DNA of 64,000 bases from Ichthyophthirius multifiliis (GCF_000220395.1 NW_004086360.1:1-64000), one strand, 5' to 3'. Counted from the first letter of the stretch, positions 12,754 to 26,910 are shown. Notes: a model not told the origin generated them from the letters alone. Numbers and translations: made by a program.

Positions 12754-14408
12754 ATGATCTCAAAAAATACATAAGAATTATTTATAAATCTACTTCTATA
12801 AATTAATGATGAAACTTAAAAAATTAACAATTTTCGTTATTAATTAGCATAAAATCCGTATTGTATTCCTTAAACATTATTTAAAAGGCTTGATAGACTA
12901 GAATAAAATTACATTTCAATAGCCAATATATAAGAGTTCATGACAAATAATGGTTTATTTTATATATAAGATTAAATTAAATAATATATGTATCTTTATG
13001 ATTAAAATAATGATCTTTTTTGGTCATACTAAGATTTTAAAGAAGCTATAATGCCTTCTGAGAATCCTTAATTAACACAAATAGTTGAAAACAGAAAAGT
13101 TATTGATATTTAAAAATACTAAATGTTACCTTCTGATGTCGAACTTGCCCTTTCAAGACTATTTGAAGTAGAAATATTAGCTTTATAGAGACTTAATTAA
13201 CAAAAAAAAATTCTTTTAGAGAACTTTGAATTAAAAGATAACCCAGAAATACTATTTTATGTAATAGATACATTAAATTGTGGTTGTATAAATGTCGAAA
13301 ATTTAAAAAAATATTTATAAAATAAAGGGATTATATATAATATAAATGAAAGAGATATAATAAATTATATAAATTTATATTAAAAAAAGCTTGTAAAAAC
13401 CTAATAAATATAAAAGTAGGATTTTCTGTAATTTTTATATTTTTTTGAAAAAAACAATGAAAAAAAATAAAAAACACTATTTGAAAAAAATGCCTTTTTA
13501 TTAGAAAAAAAAAATAAGGAAAATTTACTTACTTATACTTTCTAATTATAAAATCATTCAGAATAAACTAAAGCTATTTTTTTTAATTAAAGAACGTTAA
13601 TTTCTATATAAAATCATTAAAAAAGGAATCTAAAATAAACTAAAAATTTAAATAAAAAATCAAATATAATAATTGAAGAATCTTAAAGAAAATTTTCTTA
13701 AATTATTTTACAAATTATAAATCTAGAAAAAGAACATGAATATATCAAAAAAAAATTACTAAATTTTCCTTAATTTAATACTCTAAAAGCATTTAGGTAA
13801 ATATAAATAAAATTTTTATGATTTTTTTATTTTATTTTTTTTTAAAATAAAATAAAAGATTATTCGATATAGATGGAAAAGGTAAAATAAGTGTAAATGA
13901 AATTAAGATTTTTTTCGAAAAAATCGAATTATATCCTCAAAAACACGATTTGTATTTATTTATTAGAAGATTCGATAAAGATAATGACGGCTTTTTGACT
14001 TTTGGGGAATTTAATGATATTTTTTTCGGTTTAAATACTCCTTTAGTGGAAGATATAAGATATGATTTATAATTTTTATAATAAGATATATTCTGTTAAT
14101 AGAGTAGACAAATTTTTATTTAATTTTTATGCACTATTATTGAAAATGAATGTGCTATAGAAGGACTGAAACAGATTTTTTTTAAAAAAAATAAATTAAA
14201 GGATATTTTTTATTTAATTGATTTTGAAAAAAAAGGTTTTTTAAATTAATTTGATATTTAAAATTTTATAGAAAAAGAAGGAATATAAATACCTGAAAAT
14301 GATTTTCAGTATTTTTTTAGAAGATTTTTTTAAAGTAATTATACACAAAGAGTATCTTTAGCGTAATTTTTAAGAGAATTTACACCAAAATCTCCTAAAT
14401 AATATTGA
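12754..14408 (+). CDS. EF-hand calcium-binding protein
   Basis: Two exons (12754-13796 and 13859-14408, 62-bp intron) give 530 aa. Two back-to-back canonical EF-hand loops lie in exon 2: DIDGKGKISVNE and DKDNDGFLTFGE, each with acidic residues at loop positions 1, 3 and 12. A degenerate third loop (DFEKKGFLNQFD) and a final RRFFQSNYTQRVSLAQFLRE helix follow. The N-terminal about 340 aa are helical, Gln/Lys/Asn-rich and may hold further decayed EF-hands, for example around DQNNDLFWSYQDFKEA. This is a calcium sensor or axonemal EF-hand protein of the large ciliate type; the specific role is unknown. Its stop lies only 35 bp from the stop of the convergent Ca2+ channel gene. Confidence 0.8.
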
Positions 14409-14443
14409 ATTTTTATTATAAAATAATATATTTATAAAATTGT

Positions 14444-17192
14444 TCAATTTGCATTTTTTCTATTTACTAAATTAAAATCATCTTAATTCTCTTAAGTATC
14501 ACTTTATAAATTTAATTATTATTTCCTTATTCTGTATTTTCGTAATGCCTTTTTTATTATCAAAACGGCTACTAAATATGACGAATCATATTATGTAATA
14601 ATTTTTTATTTTAAATTCTTTTTTAGTTTATTTTTATAGTTTTGCATTATTTATTTTACATAATGTCCTTTATTCTCACTTTCTAATCTATAAATAATAA
14701 TATATTATAACACAATAAAAAATATATAAAATTTAATACTTTTCATCTTCGTTTTGAATTTTATCCATAATAAACTTTTTAGTAATAGCTAAAAGTACAT
14801 CATAAAAATAAAAATAAAACTTTATAGTATTTTATTTATATTAATGCATATAAAGAGAAATTCCTAAATTTCCAACAATTACTTTTTTCTAGTTTTCATT
14901 TAATTTAACATCTTTCCAACCCAAAGGTTATTCAACTTTATTTAATAATTCAAATATCTACTCAGCTTGTATAAAAAGGGTCGCTTTTTTATCTATTTTT
15001 TGCCATTAGTATATAAAATCGTCTATTTGTCCAGGTTTTAAATGGGAGTTTTCCTCGTACATTATTTTCTCAAAAACTTCTAAAACAACCGCAATGAAAA
15101 GATTAACAAGAATCATACTAAAAATCAAATAAAAAAACACAAAATAAATATATCCAACCTTGGATCCACAACCATTTAAACCTTTAATATTTATAAATAA
15201 AATAGATAAATAAAAATATAATGATTAAAATAAATAAATAGATATAATTTTATATATTAATATATATATTAATATATATATTAAAAATATTTTAATATAT
15301 ATAAATATTTATAAATATATATATATAATATATTTATATAATATATATTAACCATATTTTATATAATCATTATAATTATTTATCTCAAAACATACATTAT
15401 TAGGCATTATGTCACGTATTACATCTGTTTATACTATATTCCAAGATTCTCCAGTCGAACATTTAAATAAAGTAAAAAAACTTGAAGAAAAATTCTAAAA
15501 ATTTATATCTTTAGTAATTCCTTCATTTGAATATTTTATAAAAGGAAACAAATTCATTCCAAGTATAGAAAAAATAAATAAAATTAGAAACAATAAAGAC
15601 CCGATATTTGCTAGAGCGGGTAATGCAATAATAAAAGTATTTAAAATTAATCTTAAAGATTTTGCCCTTTTTGCAAGTCTTAAAATTCTTATAATTCTAA
15701 AAGTTCTCAAAATGGAGGTAGCTGTCCCTAATTTATCAAATAAATTAGTTTATTCTAAAATAATACCTAAACTTTTTTTTAAATAAAAACATATATATAA
15801 AAAATAGAATACAATTAATGAATATATATATTAATATAAAGAAAAAAATACCTATAATAGTAATAAAAATAATACTAATATCAAAAGTATTCCATTTATC
15901 CTTAAAATAAAGTTTTTTATATAGAAACACTTTTAAAATACATTCAATAGTAAAGATACTTAAGAAAACATAATTAATAATTTTAAAGATATTCTATAAG
16001 TCATCACTTTACCTATTCCAATTAAGCATAAACACGAGAGTATTTAAAATAATACATAATAAAATAAAGGGTTCAAAAAGCCTATGATGTACAATCGATA
16101 AAATCATCTTTTTAACCCTCTATTTATCAAAAATTTCTATTCTGTCAATAATAGGTTTCGAATTTTAAATTCTAATTCGAATATCAATCCATTCTTATTA
16201 AGCCTTAGTCAAAATCGAATAACCTCCTAGTCTTTTCTTTTCCTAATTAAACGCTGAAACAATAATACCAACAAACAAATTACTAATAATAAAATTTCCA
16301 ACCACTGTAAATAACATATAGTATAAAACCCATATTTGATTTGTCTTTCTTTTCGGATTTAAATCCACTCCTCTTGCACTAGTTCCACTCATCATCATGT
16401 CTACCCATCCTTCAGTGGTTGAAAGTACAAAAAGGGAAATAAAAGCTTCGCCAATATCATCAAAATTATATAAATTATTTATCCAATCACCTCCATAATC
16501 CATACACTCCCACTTATCTTCAACCCAATCTACCCCAAAACAATAAAAGAAAGTCCCTTTGAAAAAATTAATCCCAAAAATTCCAAAAAGTAAATAACAA
16601 ACCATACTCAAAACTATTAAATTCAACATTTAAGGTATACTAAAAATTAAAGAATTTATAGCTATTTTTAGTCCTTCATTCTTTTAAATAATTCTTAAAG
16701 GTCTTACCACTCTAAAAAGCCTTATAACCTTCACTTTTTGTAAATTTCCTGTTTCTTCGAAAAAACCAGCCAAAGATAATACTACAATTATAAAATCCCA
16801 ATAAATTATTTATATTTCTTATATAAGAATCTTTGCCATTTAAAAAAAAACCGAAAACTATTATCTTTATAAAACATTCCGTTAAAAATATACTCGTTAT
16901 TATAATATCTATTATATTTAATAATAAGGCTTTTTGACTTGTGGGGTCTTATAAAGGTTCATCTATACATAAGATTATGGAGCTTATTATAATTATTATT
17001 ATTGAACAGTATTCGAAATTTTTATTGAATAAAACTTGTGATAAGATTATGCGAAGTTTACTTTTTTCAGTAAATATGTTTAAGGACTTTCCTTATAAAT
17101 GAATTTTTTGGATTTGATTTTAATCGAGATTTGATTTAAAACGACTTTATTTATTTTAATTCTTATTAAATATACTTGAATTACTTTTTTTA

Positions 17193-17231
<39 letters not shown>

Positions 17232-20200
17232 GATTTACTTTAATGAATTAATAATATTTTTTTAATATTTTTTGGGAGATTCAACTTATTTTTGGAAATT
17301 TTCTTCTACTATTGTGAATTTTCTTCCTATTTTTAGGGAGTTTCTTATTCGAAGCTTTACATATTTTATAGAATTTATTTATTATGTATTGTTTTTAATA
17401 AACTATCTTTAATTTTTATTGGTTTTAAATTCATAATTGATTAACAATAGGAAATATTTTAAAGAGAAATAAACATTTTTAAATCATTATTTTTTTTCTT
17501 CGAATTTTTGAGAAAAAAACTTTCAAACGATTTACTCAAAGATTTCTATTTATTTTACAAACAAAAAACCTTATTATTATTATTATTCTAATTTTTAATT
17601 AATAATTACTAGTTATTATTTTATGAAAATTAATTAATAAGAATTGCCAAAAAAAGCTTAAGTAAGATAAAATTGCCTACAATAATAACTGTAATAAAAA
17701 ATATAGAAGGTGACCAATCTCCAAAAGCCCTCAAATGATAATATAATATCTAATTCCAATTTTCATTAATTAATAAAATAAAAATACATACAAAAGCATT
17801 CTAGAAATTATCAAAATTTACATCAGGAGATTCACCATCTTCCAAATTCACTAAATCGTCTTTAAATCGAATTTTATACGCAAAAAATTCCATACCTAAA
17901 AGACTAGAAACTATAATAAAAAGTATCACTAAAACTAAAAAGTTATTTATTTATTGTAAAGTTTTCCCTATAGAAATTAATAAAAACCTTAAGTTTTCTA
18001 ATCTTTTTATCAATTTTATTATTCTAAAAAGCCTTAAAGATCTAAAACCTGCTATTGTTACAAATAAACCGCCTATTTATATCTATCAAAACATATTTTT
18101 TTGTTGTTAATGAAAAAAAATAAAGTATTTAATTTATATAATAAACAAAAAAAAAAACCTTTTTATTCAAAGAACTTTATTAAAAAATTATTTCTATAAC
18201 AGACAAAAACACTAAAATACAATCGAAAATATTAAAACTATCTTTAAAATATCCTTTTAATCCAAAAGCAATAATTTTAATACACATTTCATATGCAAAT
18301 ATATACGTAAATATAATATTAAATAATTCTAATCTATTTTCATATGCATTATCTATTGGATATTTATCTAAAGATAAAACGATTGTATTTGCAATAATTA
18401 CAAGAGTCGTAAAAATTAAAAAAACACGAGATTCAGCTAAATTCCTTATTTTGTTTTGTAAAAACTATAAAGTATTTTTTGTTTTTATTTTTATTTTTTA
18501 TTTTTTTTTTATTTCTTCTTTCCATATATTTAAATTTTCTTTATATTTATTTAATTCAATAACTTTTTATACAATTTCTTAAAATCTTCTATAAGCTTTT
18601 TATTTTTTCATATATTAACTACTTATTTTTACAAACCTGAAATATTAAATATCTTTTTAAACTTTTTAAATTTCTTGTTTTTTTTCATTTTCGTTGTTTT
18701 AAATTTCTTTATATATTTATAACTTTACAGAATTTTGATTTTCAGTAAAATTTGTTTTCATCATCATTTCTGAAAAGTATTTTCGATGCTTTTAATTGCT
18801 AGTATTATTTAAAAGTCCTTTTTGGGAATTTAGGAAGTTAAAATCATCATTAATATCATCTTTTAAAAAGTTTTTTATGTATATATTCTATTAAGAGTCA
18901 ACTATATAGTTTTATTAATTAATATTTTTCTCATAAACTAATAATGAAATCTACTAATCAGTTTAATTTATTATATTTGTTTAAGATTCCGCTTTTTTAA
19001 ATGAATAAGTCATATTATTAATATTATTTTTGGCTTATTTTATGTATTTACTTTTTAACTTTTTTATTTTTTGAATAAACAAAGTATTATTTTCTGTATA
19101 ATTTTAAGTTTAAGATTTTATTAATATCTAACTTTTAGATTATTCGTCACATTTTTTATAATATTAAATAATTTTTATTTTATCTGTTTCTTTATTTATC
19201 TTATTTTCCTCTTTTACTTTTTCATTTTCTAGTATTTATAATTAATTTTATTAATCATTTAATTTATAAAAAGAACTATTTTTTCTATTCAAAAGTGTAT
19301 TAATAAATAAATTTACAACCCTATAAAAAAATGTAAAGATATTTAAATATAAATTATAAAAATAAATTTTAAATAAATATTTACATGTATATATAAATTA
19401 ATTAATATATATATATATAAAAAAAAAATATATAAATTTATAAAAATTATACTTTTCTTTTCTTAATTTTTTTCTTTCTTAAGCTAAATATTTTTCTTTA
19501 ATTTTTTATTCTTCATTAACAAAACTATCGTTTATAACTGCCAGAATTAAATTTACCACAAAAAACGATCCTATTAATATTAACAAAATAAAATACGAAT
19601 AAACAATCCATGGTTCTTATGCATATATTAAAATAAGTACTATTTTAGACCACCCTTCAGTTGTCAAGCTTTAAAAAATTGAAAATATTGCTATCAAAAT
19701 ATTATCAAAATTTGTGTAACCATAATTAAACTCATCTAAATAATTCTCTTTTATATTTTAAGGTAACCCAAAATCGCCCATACTTCCACAAAACCTTTCC
19801 TAAGGGCAATTATTTCTTGAAAAATTACATAATCTTCTAATACTATCATCTGCAGGCCAAAATCCATTATCCGGGGCTTATCCAATCCTACATCTATATT
19901 CGAAAACCCCACTAAAAAGTTATAAAGCTAGAATCCCAAACATTATAATCAAAAAGACTAAAAAAAGAACGACATTCCCCAATGCAGGAAGACTCTCGAT
20001 TAAACTTGCGACTAAAATTTTCATTCCCTTTATAGAATTTATAGACCGTAAAGGTCTTAAAATTCTAATTGTTCGAATCGCACTTACATTAAAAGTCCCA
20101 GGAATAAAGCTCACAATTCCACTTAAAACTACAATAAAATCCAATATATTCCATACATCTCTTAAATATGCATTTGGTGATAATATAAATGACATTGATA

Positions 20201-20601
20201 TTGTTTTTATTAAAAATTCTAGAGTAAATATGATTAAAAATATTAGTTCAGTGTAATATTAAAAACTTTAGCGCCATTCCGATTGCTTTTCATCGCCTAA
20301 ACGATATCTATAGTCTGTAAACATTAAAGTAATTGTATTTAATAATATAGTTATTATTATAAAATTATCAAAATATCTATTTTATTTTATTTATGATAAT
20401 ATTTTGTTTATAAGTTAAATTACTTCCATTCGTTTAACCAAACACAAAAATAACGAAATTTGTTTTTATCAGAAAATATAAAAAAACTTGTTTAGGCAAG
20501 CTATTAAATAATTATTTTATTTTTTAAATAAATTATTACTTTTAATTATTTATGATGAACATAAAAATTCGGTTAGTTTTACAAATCTAATTATTCTTCA
20601 T
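14444..20601 (-). CDS. Four-domain voltage-gated Ca2+ channel alpha subunit
   Basis: A gene of about 6 kb with many tiny introns encodes a 24-transmembrane cation channel. Domain I: WKYFDNFIIITILLNTITLM (S1), WNILDFIVVLSGIVSF (S3), RTIRILRPLRSI (S4) and pore TTEGW near 19650. Domain II (18470-17600): S4 with FRSLRLFRIIKLIKR, pore INENW. Domain III: VIRLFRVVRPLRII, pore TTEGW near 16410. Domain IV: RTFRIIRILRLAKRAKSLR, pore TGESW near 15440, then NLFIAVVLEVFE. All four pores carry Glu at the selectivity position, the pattern of Ca2+-selective Cav channels. The C-terminus holds an IQ-like motif (VLIIKKALRKYRIRK) for calmodulin. The start ATG at 20601 leads into FIFSDKNKFRYFCVWLNEW after one missing T in the run at 20480-20486. 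In ciliates such channels sit in the ciliary membrane and drive reversal; that role is inferred by homology. Confidence 0.93.
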
Positions 20602-21478
20602 TCTTATTTATTTTATTTTGTATAGAATACATAATTGTGTTTATAATTATATAAAAAAAATTACATTATTATTTAGCATTTTTATTTTATTTTAAATTAA
20701 GAAGAAATAAATAACGATAACATTAATAAATATTATTTATTAAAAAATATTAAAATAGTTATATACAACTAAAAAAATATATATAATATATAATTAAAAC
20801 TTAGTTAAAATTATTATTAATATAAAAATATAAATTATTATTTTATTGAATATAAAAATAAATATTTAAAAATAAAAATGAACAATTATTAAAATAATTA
20901 TATAAAAAGAATAGTACGTAAATAAAAATAAAAATAAAAATAAAAATAAAAAAAAAAATAAAAGTAATAATAATAATAAATATATAAATATATATATATT
21001 ATATATATATATATATATATTATATTATAATATTTTTTTAATAATTTTATTTTAAATTTCTTTTGTGTTTTTTTATTTTATCTTTATATTTACAAATATC
21101 ATAATTTTTAAATTAAATAAATTTTAATTTTATTTAGATAAATTTCATTTCTATTTCTTTTATTATAATTTATTAATTATTCAATACATTTTTTTTATGA
21201 AATATCTAAATTTTTTTTTATATTTTTATAAAAGTATATTTTTTTTTATATATTTATTTACATATTTATATTTATTTATATATTTATAGTTTATTTTTTT
21301 ATATTGATTTTTAATATAATAAAATTTTCTAAACAAATTTACAAAAAATAAAAAAAACTTGAGAAAAAGAAAAAGTCAAAATTTTAAATAATATAATTTT
21401 ATTTTCTCTCCTTTTTTTTAATTTTATATTTAAAAATTTTTATAATCCAAAAAAATAAAACAATTATTAAAAAAAACA
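20602..21478. other. AT-rich intergenic region
   Basis: Between the 5' end of the Ca2+ channel gene and the 3' end of the eIF4G-like gene. Simple A/T sequence with short ATAAAA-type and AT repeats at about 20920-21020. No gene or RNA was recognised. Confidence 0.7.
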
Positions 21479-24400
21479 TCATTCAAATTCTTTCATAAAA
21501 CTTTATATATCATTTTCATTTATTTTATTTTTAACCAATGCACTATGTATATCATTTTTAATATCTTTATTCTAAATTTAAAAAATAATATATAATAAAA
21601 ATATAAAAAAAAGCAAACCCTTTCTTTACAAAATTTCCAAAATGCTCTCATAATTTCTTTAAAAAAATATATGATTTCTTCATTATCATCTTCATCCTCC
21701 CCTAATTAAATTCTCAACAAATCAATTTTTAAGTCCTCCTAATTTTCAATATAAAACGAGCAATAAACAAAAGCCAAACAATAATGAATATGAGGGAAAT
21801 CGCAAGCTGAATTAAACACAAGTTAAAAAAGCGCATTATAACTTTTTATTAAATTTTAAAAGGAAAATACACCTTAATTAATAACTAATTTAATAAACTC
21901 AATTCTTTATTTATTAATTTCCATTTTTTCCACATAACATTAATTTAATAAATTTAAAAGAATTTAATTTATATCTATTTTTACTAAATCTTTTATTTCT
22001 TATATTGCTTTTTCTTATTCATTTATTATTTTTGCATATATACTACTTATTTAATTTTAAAAGTCTTTATTTTTTTATTTTTTTCCATAAAGTTTTGAAT
22101 ATGCCTCATCTGTGCTCTTTATTTTATTTTCACCATAAAATTATTATTCTGTATATTAAAATTATTATTATTAATAAGAATCCGTTCTATATCTATCTTG
22201 TGTTTTTTATGAAAAGATAGTAGGCTTTTTTTCATATCTTTCAGTATATTTTTGAGGTTTTTATTAAGTTTATAAATATTATTCTACTTATTATGCCCTA
22301 AATAATAAATCTTCTTCATGCTCTCTTTTGATTTATTCGAGAGTTTTTGGCTTTTCTTTATCTTAAAGCCTTTCTTACCATTATTTTTCTTATCTTTCGA
22401 GAAGGTTTTATATTAAAGCTTTCATTCTATGCGATAAATTTCCTTTTTCCATAAGGCATTTTAAACTTATTAATTTTTTTGTTAAAAAAATGATTTTTTT
22501 TATTTTTTACATTTTCATCATTGATTCAAAAGGTACTTAAATAGCATCAACTTAGAATTAGTTCATTGTTTCTTCTGTTACGGTTTGTTTTTCTGTTATT
22601 TATTTTAATATTTAATCAACTACCATTGGTTAGGATTTTACATCTGCTTTTTTTGTTCTAATTTTGGGCCAGCTTTATTATATTAAATTATAGTTTTTTT
22701 TTATTTAAATTTGATTTTTTTTTATTACTATTTTCAAATAATTCTACTACTCCTTATAAGCAGTCATCTTTGCTTATATATTTATCGTCCAATTCATCCA
22801 GTTTTTCGATTCCATTATTTATTTTGAAATATCTATTTAACATTTCGAAATTTACTATACAAAGGACTTTATTATTAATAACACCTTAATTAAAGAGTTC
22901 TCCAATAAATTTAACAACTTTTTTTTTGTTTTTTTTTTTAGGTTTTTTTTTTTTTTTTAAATAAAATAAAATAAAATATATATAAAAAAAGCAAATTAAT
23001 ACAAAAAAAATACGTAAAATAATTCTTTTTTTTCTTTATTATTAAATTTCAGTTTTTTTTTCTTGAGTAATTTCTGATGTATCTTTTTCTTTTACAAAAA
23101 ATTAAATTAAATTAAACAAAAAATATACTTATTTAATAAATTTAATCGATGTTTTCAAATTTATTTTAAATTTATTCTAATAGAAAATCTTTAAATCTTA
23201 CTTATTATTTCTAATTATTTTCTTATTTACTAACTTTTAACTATTAATTTAAAAAAGAACATAATTATCCATACAAATTAGTATATTTCATTTCTGTACA
23301 AGCCTTTTCCATTAAACTAAGAATTAATTTGGTACAAGATTAATTAGATTCACATGCAATATTATAAAACTATATTTTTAAAGATTCAAAATTATCAAAT
23401 GTTAATAAATTAACTAATTTTTTTATTTCCTTTTCTTTTTTTTTCTCATCATCTTCATTTTGAGTCATTTATTAAAGCCAATTATTTTTTGCTGATTCTT
23501 CCAGTTCTTTTTTTTTTTGAACTTCTTCAATATCAGTTTCTTATCTTTAAATAAAAGTTTATTATTGTTATTATTATTATTACTATTATTATTATTATGA
23601 CATACCATCTTAGTTATACTTTTAACTAAATTAATTTTAATCAGCTCTTATTTTTTATTAGTTTTATTAAAAATTTCCTTTATGTATTCTTGCTTCCACT
23701 TTTACTTCCATAATTTATCTTTCTTAAAATTATATTATTTGAATATATTCTCCTAATATAGAATCATCATATTTTTTATTCTTTTAATTTTTATAATATT
23801 TTTTTTTTTTAAATAAAAAAAAATTTTACTAATAAAAATATTAAATTTTTTATAATGTTGGACGCCTTTATTCTTCTAAAAATTTTTATAATTTTTTTCT
23901 TCTTCTTTTTTTTACTTTCTTCTTCTTCTTCTCTTCTTTTTCTGTCTTCCTATTCTTTTCTTATACGCTCTTCTTCTTTTTTTTTGAGCTCATTCTCTTC
24001 CTTTTTTTACGTTCTTCATCTTCTTTTCTTTAACGTTCTTCCTCTTATTTTATTTTAAGTTATTCCTCTTCTTTTATTTTTTATTCTTATTGCTTTTTTT
24101 ATTGTTCTTCGTCTTCTTTTATTTTACGTTCTTCTAATTCTTTTCTTTAACGTTCTTCTAATTCTTTTTTTCTTAGTTCTTCATTTTCTTATATTTTTTT
24201 TTCTTCTTATTGCTTTTATGAATCTAACTATAAATTTAACAAAATTAATATATATTTGAATAAATCAAATAAAAAAAATACTTTTTCATTTATCTATTAC
24301 TAATTATAATTAATTCCTTTCAGATTGAAAGGTTAACTTTTATTTTATAATTTTTTTTTTTTTATTTTATCAATTTCATTTTTATTTTTCTAAGCCTAAA

Positions 24401-25370
24401 CGCCATAATTTAATTATTACTATTATTATTACTATTATTATTACTATTATTAATATTATAACTACTATTATTATTATTATTATTACTATTATTACTATTA
24501 TTACTATTATTACTATTATTACTATTATTACTATTATTACTATTATTACTATTATTACTATTATTATTATTACTAAGGATTTAGATACTAATAAAAAGTT
24601 GGTTAATTTCCAAATATATTGCCTTAATTTTATTATACAAATTTATTTGGCATCTATTATTATTGAAACTATTATTAATTAAAATCAATTGGATTTTATA
24701 AAGGTATTTAACTATTTGGAAACGTATTAAATCCTATCGGAGGTTGATTATTAAAATAAACCTAATTTAATAAAGGAATGGTATACCCTACTGGTTATTA
24801 TAAAGGTATAGTTTATAAAGGCGTAAATTAAGGAATTTAAGGAATTTAAGTAATTTAAGGAATTTAAGGAATTATGTTTTACCCATAAAAGGGAGTCGGA
24901 TAAGAATTTGCTTGAGTGTTAATAAAATTAGTAGTTAAATTTGGAATAAAAGATTATTAGAGTATATATGGATGAGGTTATTATTAGAAATTTGGTTAGT
25001 AAATTTATTATTATTAAAATATTTACTATTATTAATAATTATTAGTATTTTCTTATTATTTATTATGTTATTTTATATTATTGTTTATTTAAATATTTGT
25101 TTTTAACTCTTATGAGGTTTTTTATTTTTCTTAATGAATTTCCTCACTAATTTTATGTATAATTTTGGAATATTATTCTTGTTCAGGTTATTTTTATTCT
25201 TCGGATGGAATTTTATCTATATTAAATATATTCTTAGTATATTTCATCTATTTTTTTTGCTTTTCAAGTGGAGCACTACTTGTTACTGGTATTTAATAGA
25301 TATTAACTTGTGCATGTTATTGGGGTTTCGGATGTTTTATTTAGTTAGTTTATTATTCTAAATTGCTCAT
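21479..25370 (-). CDS. eIF4G-like translation initiation scaffold (MIF4G + MA3)
   Basis: The - strand ATG at 25370 opens a long Gln/Pro/Asn-rich N-terminus (MSNLEQQTNQIKHPKPQQ...), then a polyglutamine tract at about 24411-24575 spelled with TAA and TAG codons. Next comes a long Glu/Lys/Arg/Gln coiled region (24230-23860). The MIF4G domain follows: KKLVNLLTFDNFESLKIQ, KLILSLMEKACTEMKYTNLY, then after an intron LVKFIGELFNQGVINNKVL, the block typical of eIF4G. A basic linker precedes an MA3-like domain with CDFPHIHYCLAF, and the protein ends with NDIQSFMKEFE and TGA at 21479. eIF4G bridges the cap-binding complex, eIF4A and the ribosome. Frame slips at the seven-A run 24002-24008 and near 22580 look like sequencing errors. 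No eIF4E-binding motif was identified with confidence. Confidence 0.8.
24411..24575 (-). repeat. Polyglutamine tract written as (TAA/TAG)n
   Basis: On the + strand this reads as (TTA)/(CTA) trinucleotides. On the coding strand it is an almost uninterrupted series of TAA and TAG codons, that is about 50 Gln in the eIF4G-like protein under the ciliate code. It is both a trinucleotide microsatellite and coding sequence, and in frame with the flanking protein. Confidence 0.8.
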
Positions 25371-26047
25371 TTTTTATTTATTTATTTTTAATAATTATTA
25401 TTATTAATATTATTTTTTTATTTTATTTTTTTTCTTAATTTTTTATATTAATTTTGCTTTTTTAAATATAAAAATATTGTATTATATATTCTTAAGTATT
25501 TTTAGTATTTTTTTTTTATTTTAAAATTTAAATATATTTATATATATATATATAATTATAATAAAATCCAATAAATTTTAGATAATAAATTTTTATATAT
25601 AAAAAAATTATTATTTTAAAAAATAAACATTTTCATAAATGTTTTTTATTTTTTTAATATAAATTTTTAACTAACAAATTAAAATAATATTATTTTAATT
25701 ATTTAAAATAAATAAAATATTGCTTTTTTTCTTTTAAACTATTAAATATTAATTTATTAATATATTCATTTATAAAATATATTGAAAAATAAATATATAT
25801 AACAATCATATTTTTTACATAAATTACTTTTATTAAACAAACAAAAAATTATAAAAGTAAAATACTAAATTTTTTAAATTTAAACTGAAAATATTTTAAA
25901 TTTATAAGTATTTATTTTTACAAAAATAAAAAAGTAAATAATTGTAGTTTTAATTAAATATAATTTTTTTTTTTTTTTTCAAAAAAAAAAAAAAAAATGT
26001 AAAATAAAAAGTATATCGTATATCATATATAATTCTTAGTATACATA
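25371..26047. other. AT-rich intergenic region
   Basis: Lies between the eIF4G-like start and the Rei1 stop, so it should hold the eIF4G promoter and the Rei1 3' UTR. Long A and T runs near 25960-26000. No further gene was recognised. Confidence 0.65.
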
Positions 26048-26861
26048 TCATAATTTGCCTTAATATACGTGACTATTTTGAACTTTATTTGTTTCTAATC
26101 CCAATCTATATATTAAATATATTTATAAAAACCTTAAATAATATTTTTTTAAAAAAATACTTTAAGTTATTATATCTCAAATTATTTATATGTTTATAAT
26201 CTTAAAAATAGTAGTTTTTACTTTCTTTTAAATCTTTTTATTTTTCTATAATCTAGATAACAAAAATATTAAATAATTAAAAATAAAAATTTACCAATTC
26301 TTTTTCATATTTAATTATTTATTCTTAATTTTATTTATATTAATCCTCTCCTACCAAAGCTTTAATTTTTGATTCTTAAGAAGCCATTGGTCTATAATAT
26401 TAATTATATTATACAGCCAAAGACCTATGTCCAATAATTTTTCCATTTGGCAATTCAGCCTCACCTAATTCATTCAATACTACACCTTATGCAATTTATG
26501 ATTGCTTATATTTTAAATAGAGTTCTTGTTTATTCTATTCTATAATACCTTTTATAGCAGACGTAAAATCATAAAAATCGCAATAAAGTTAAAAGAACAA
26601 TTCATTATTCATAAAACAATGTCCTTTGTCAATCATATGTTTCTTTACACTTTCAGCATCTGGAAAAGGTCTACTTTCATGATATTCGCAGAAAATACAG
26701 ACAAGTTATTCATTTATTTATTTAGCCAAAAAAAGTATTAATCCTTCTAAATCTTTAATATATTTTTCTTCACAAATAAAAAATCCATGATTTATTTCCA
26801 TGTGTTTTAGATTTCTTTTTTATTTAAAAATAAATAAAAGTAAATATATATATATATATAA

Positions 26862-26910
<49 letters not shown>

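Noticed and set aside
23855-24058. Ser/Phe/Leu-rich + strand frame
   Set aside because: Antisense of the Glu/Lys/Arg coiled region of the eIF4G-like gene.
25134-25361. + strand Phe/Leu-rich frame
   Set aside because: Antisense of the eIF4G-like N-terminus, which starts at 25370 on the - strand.
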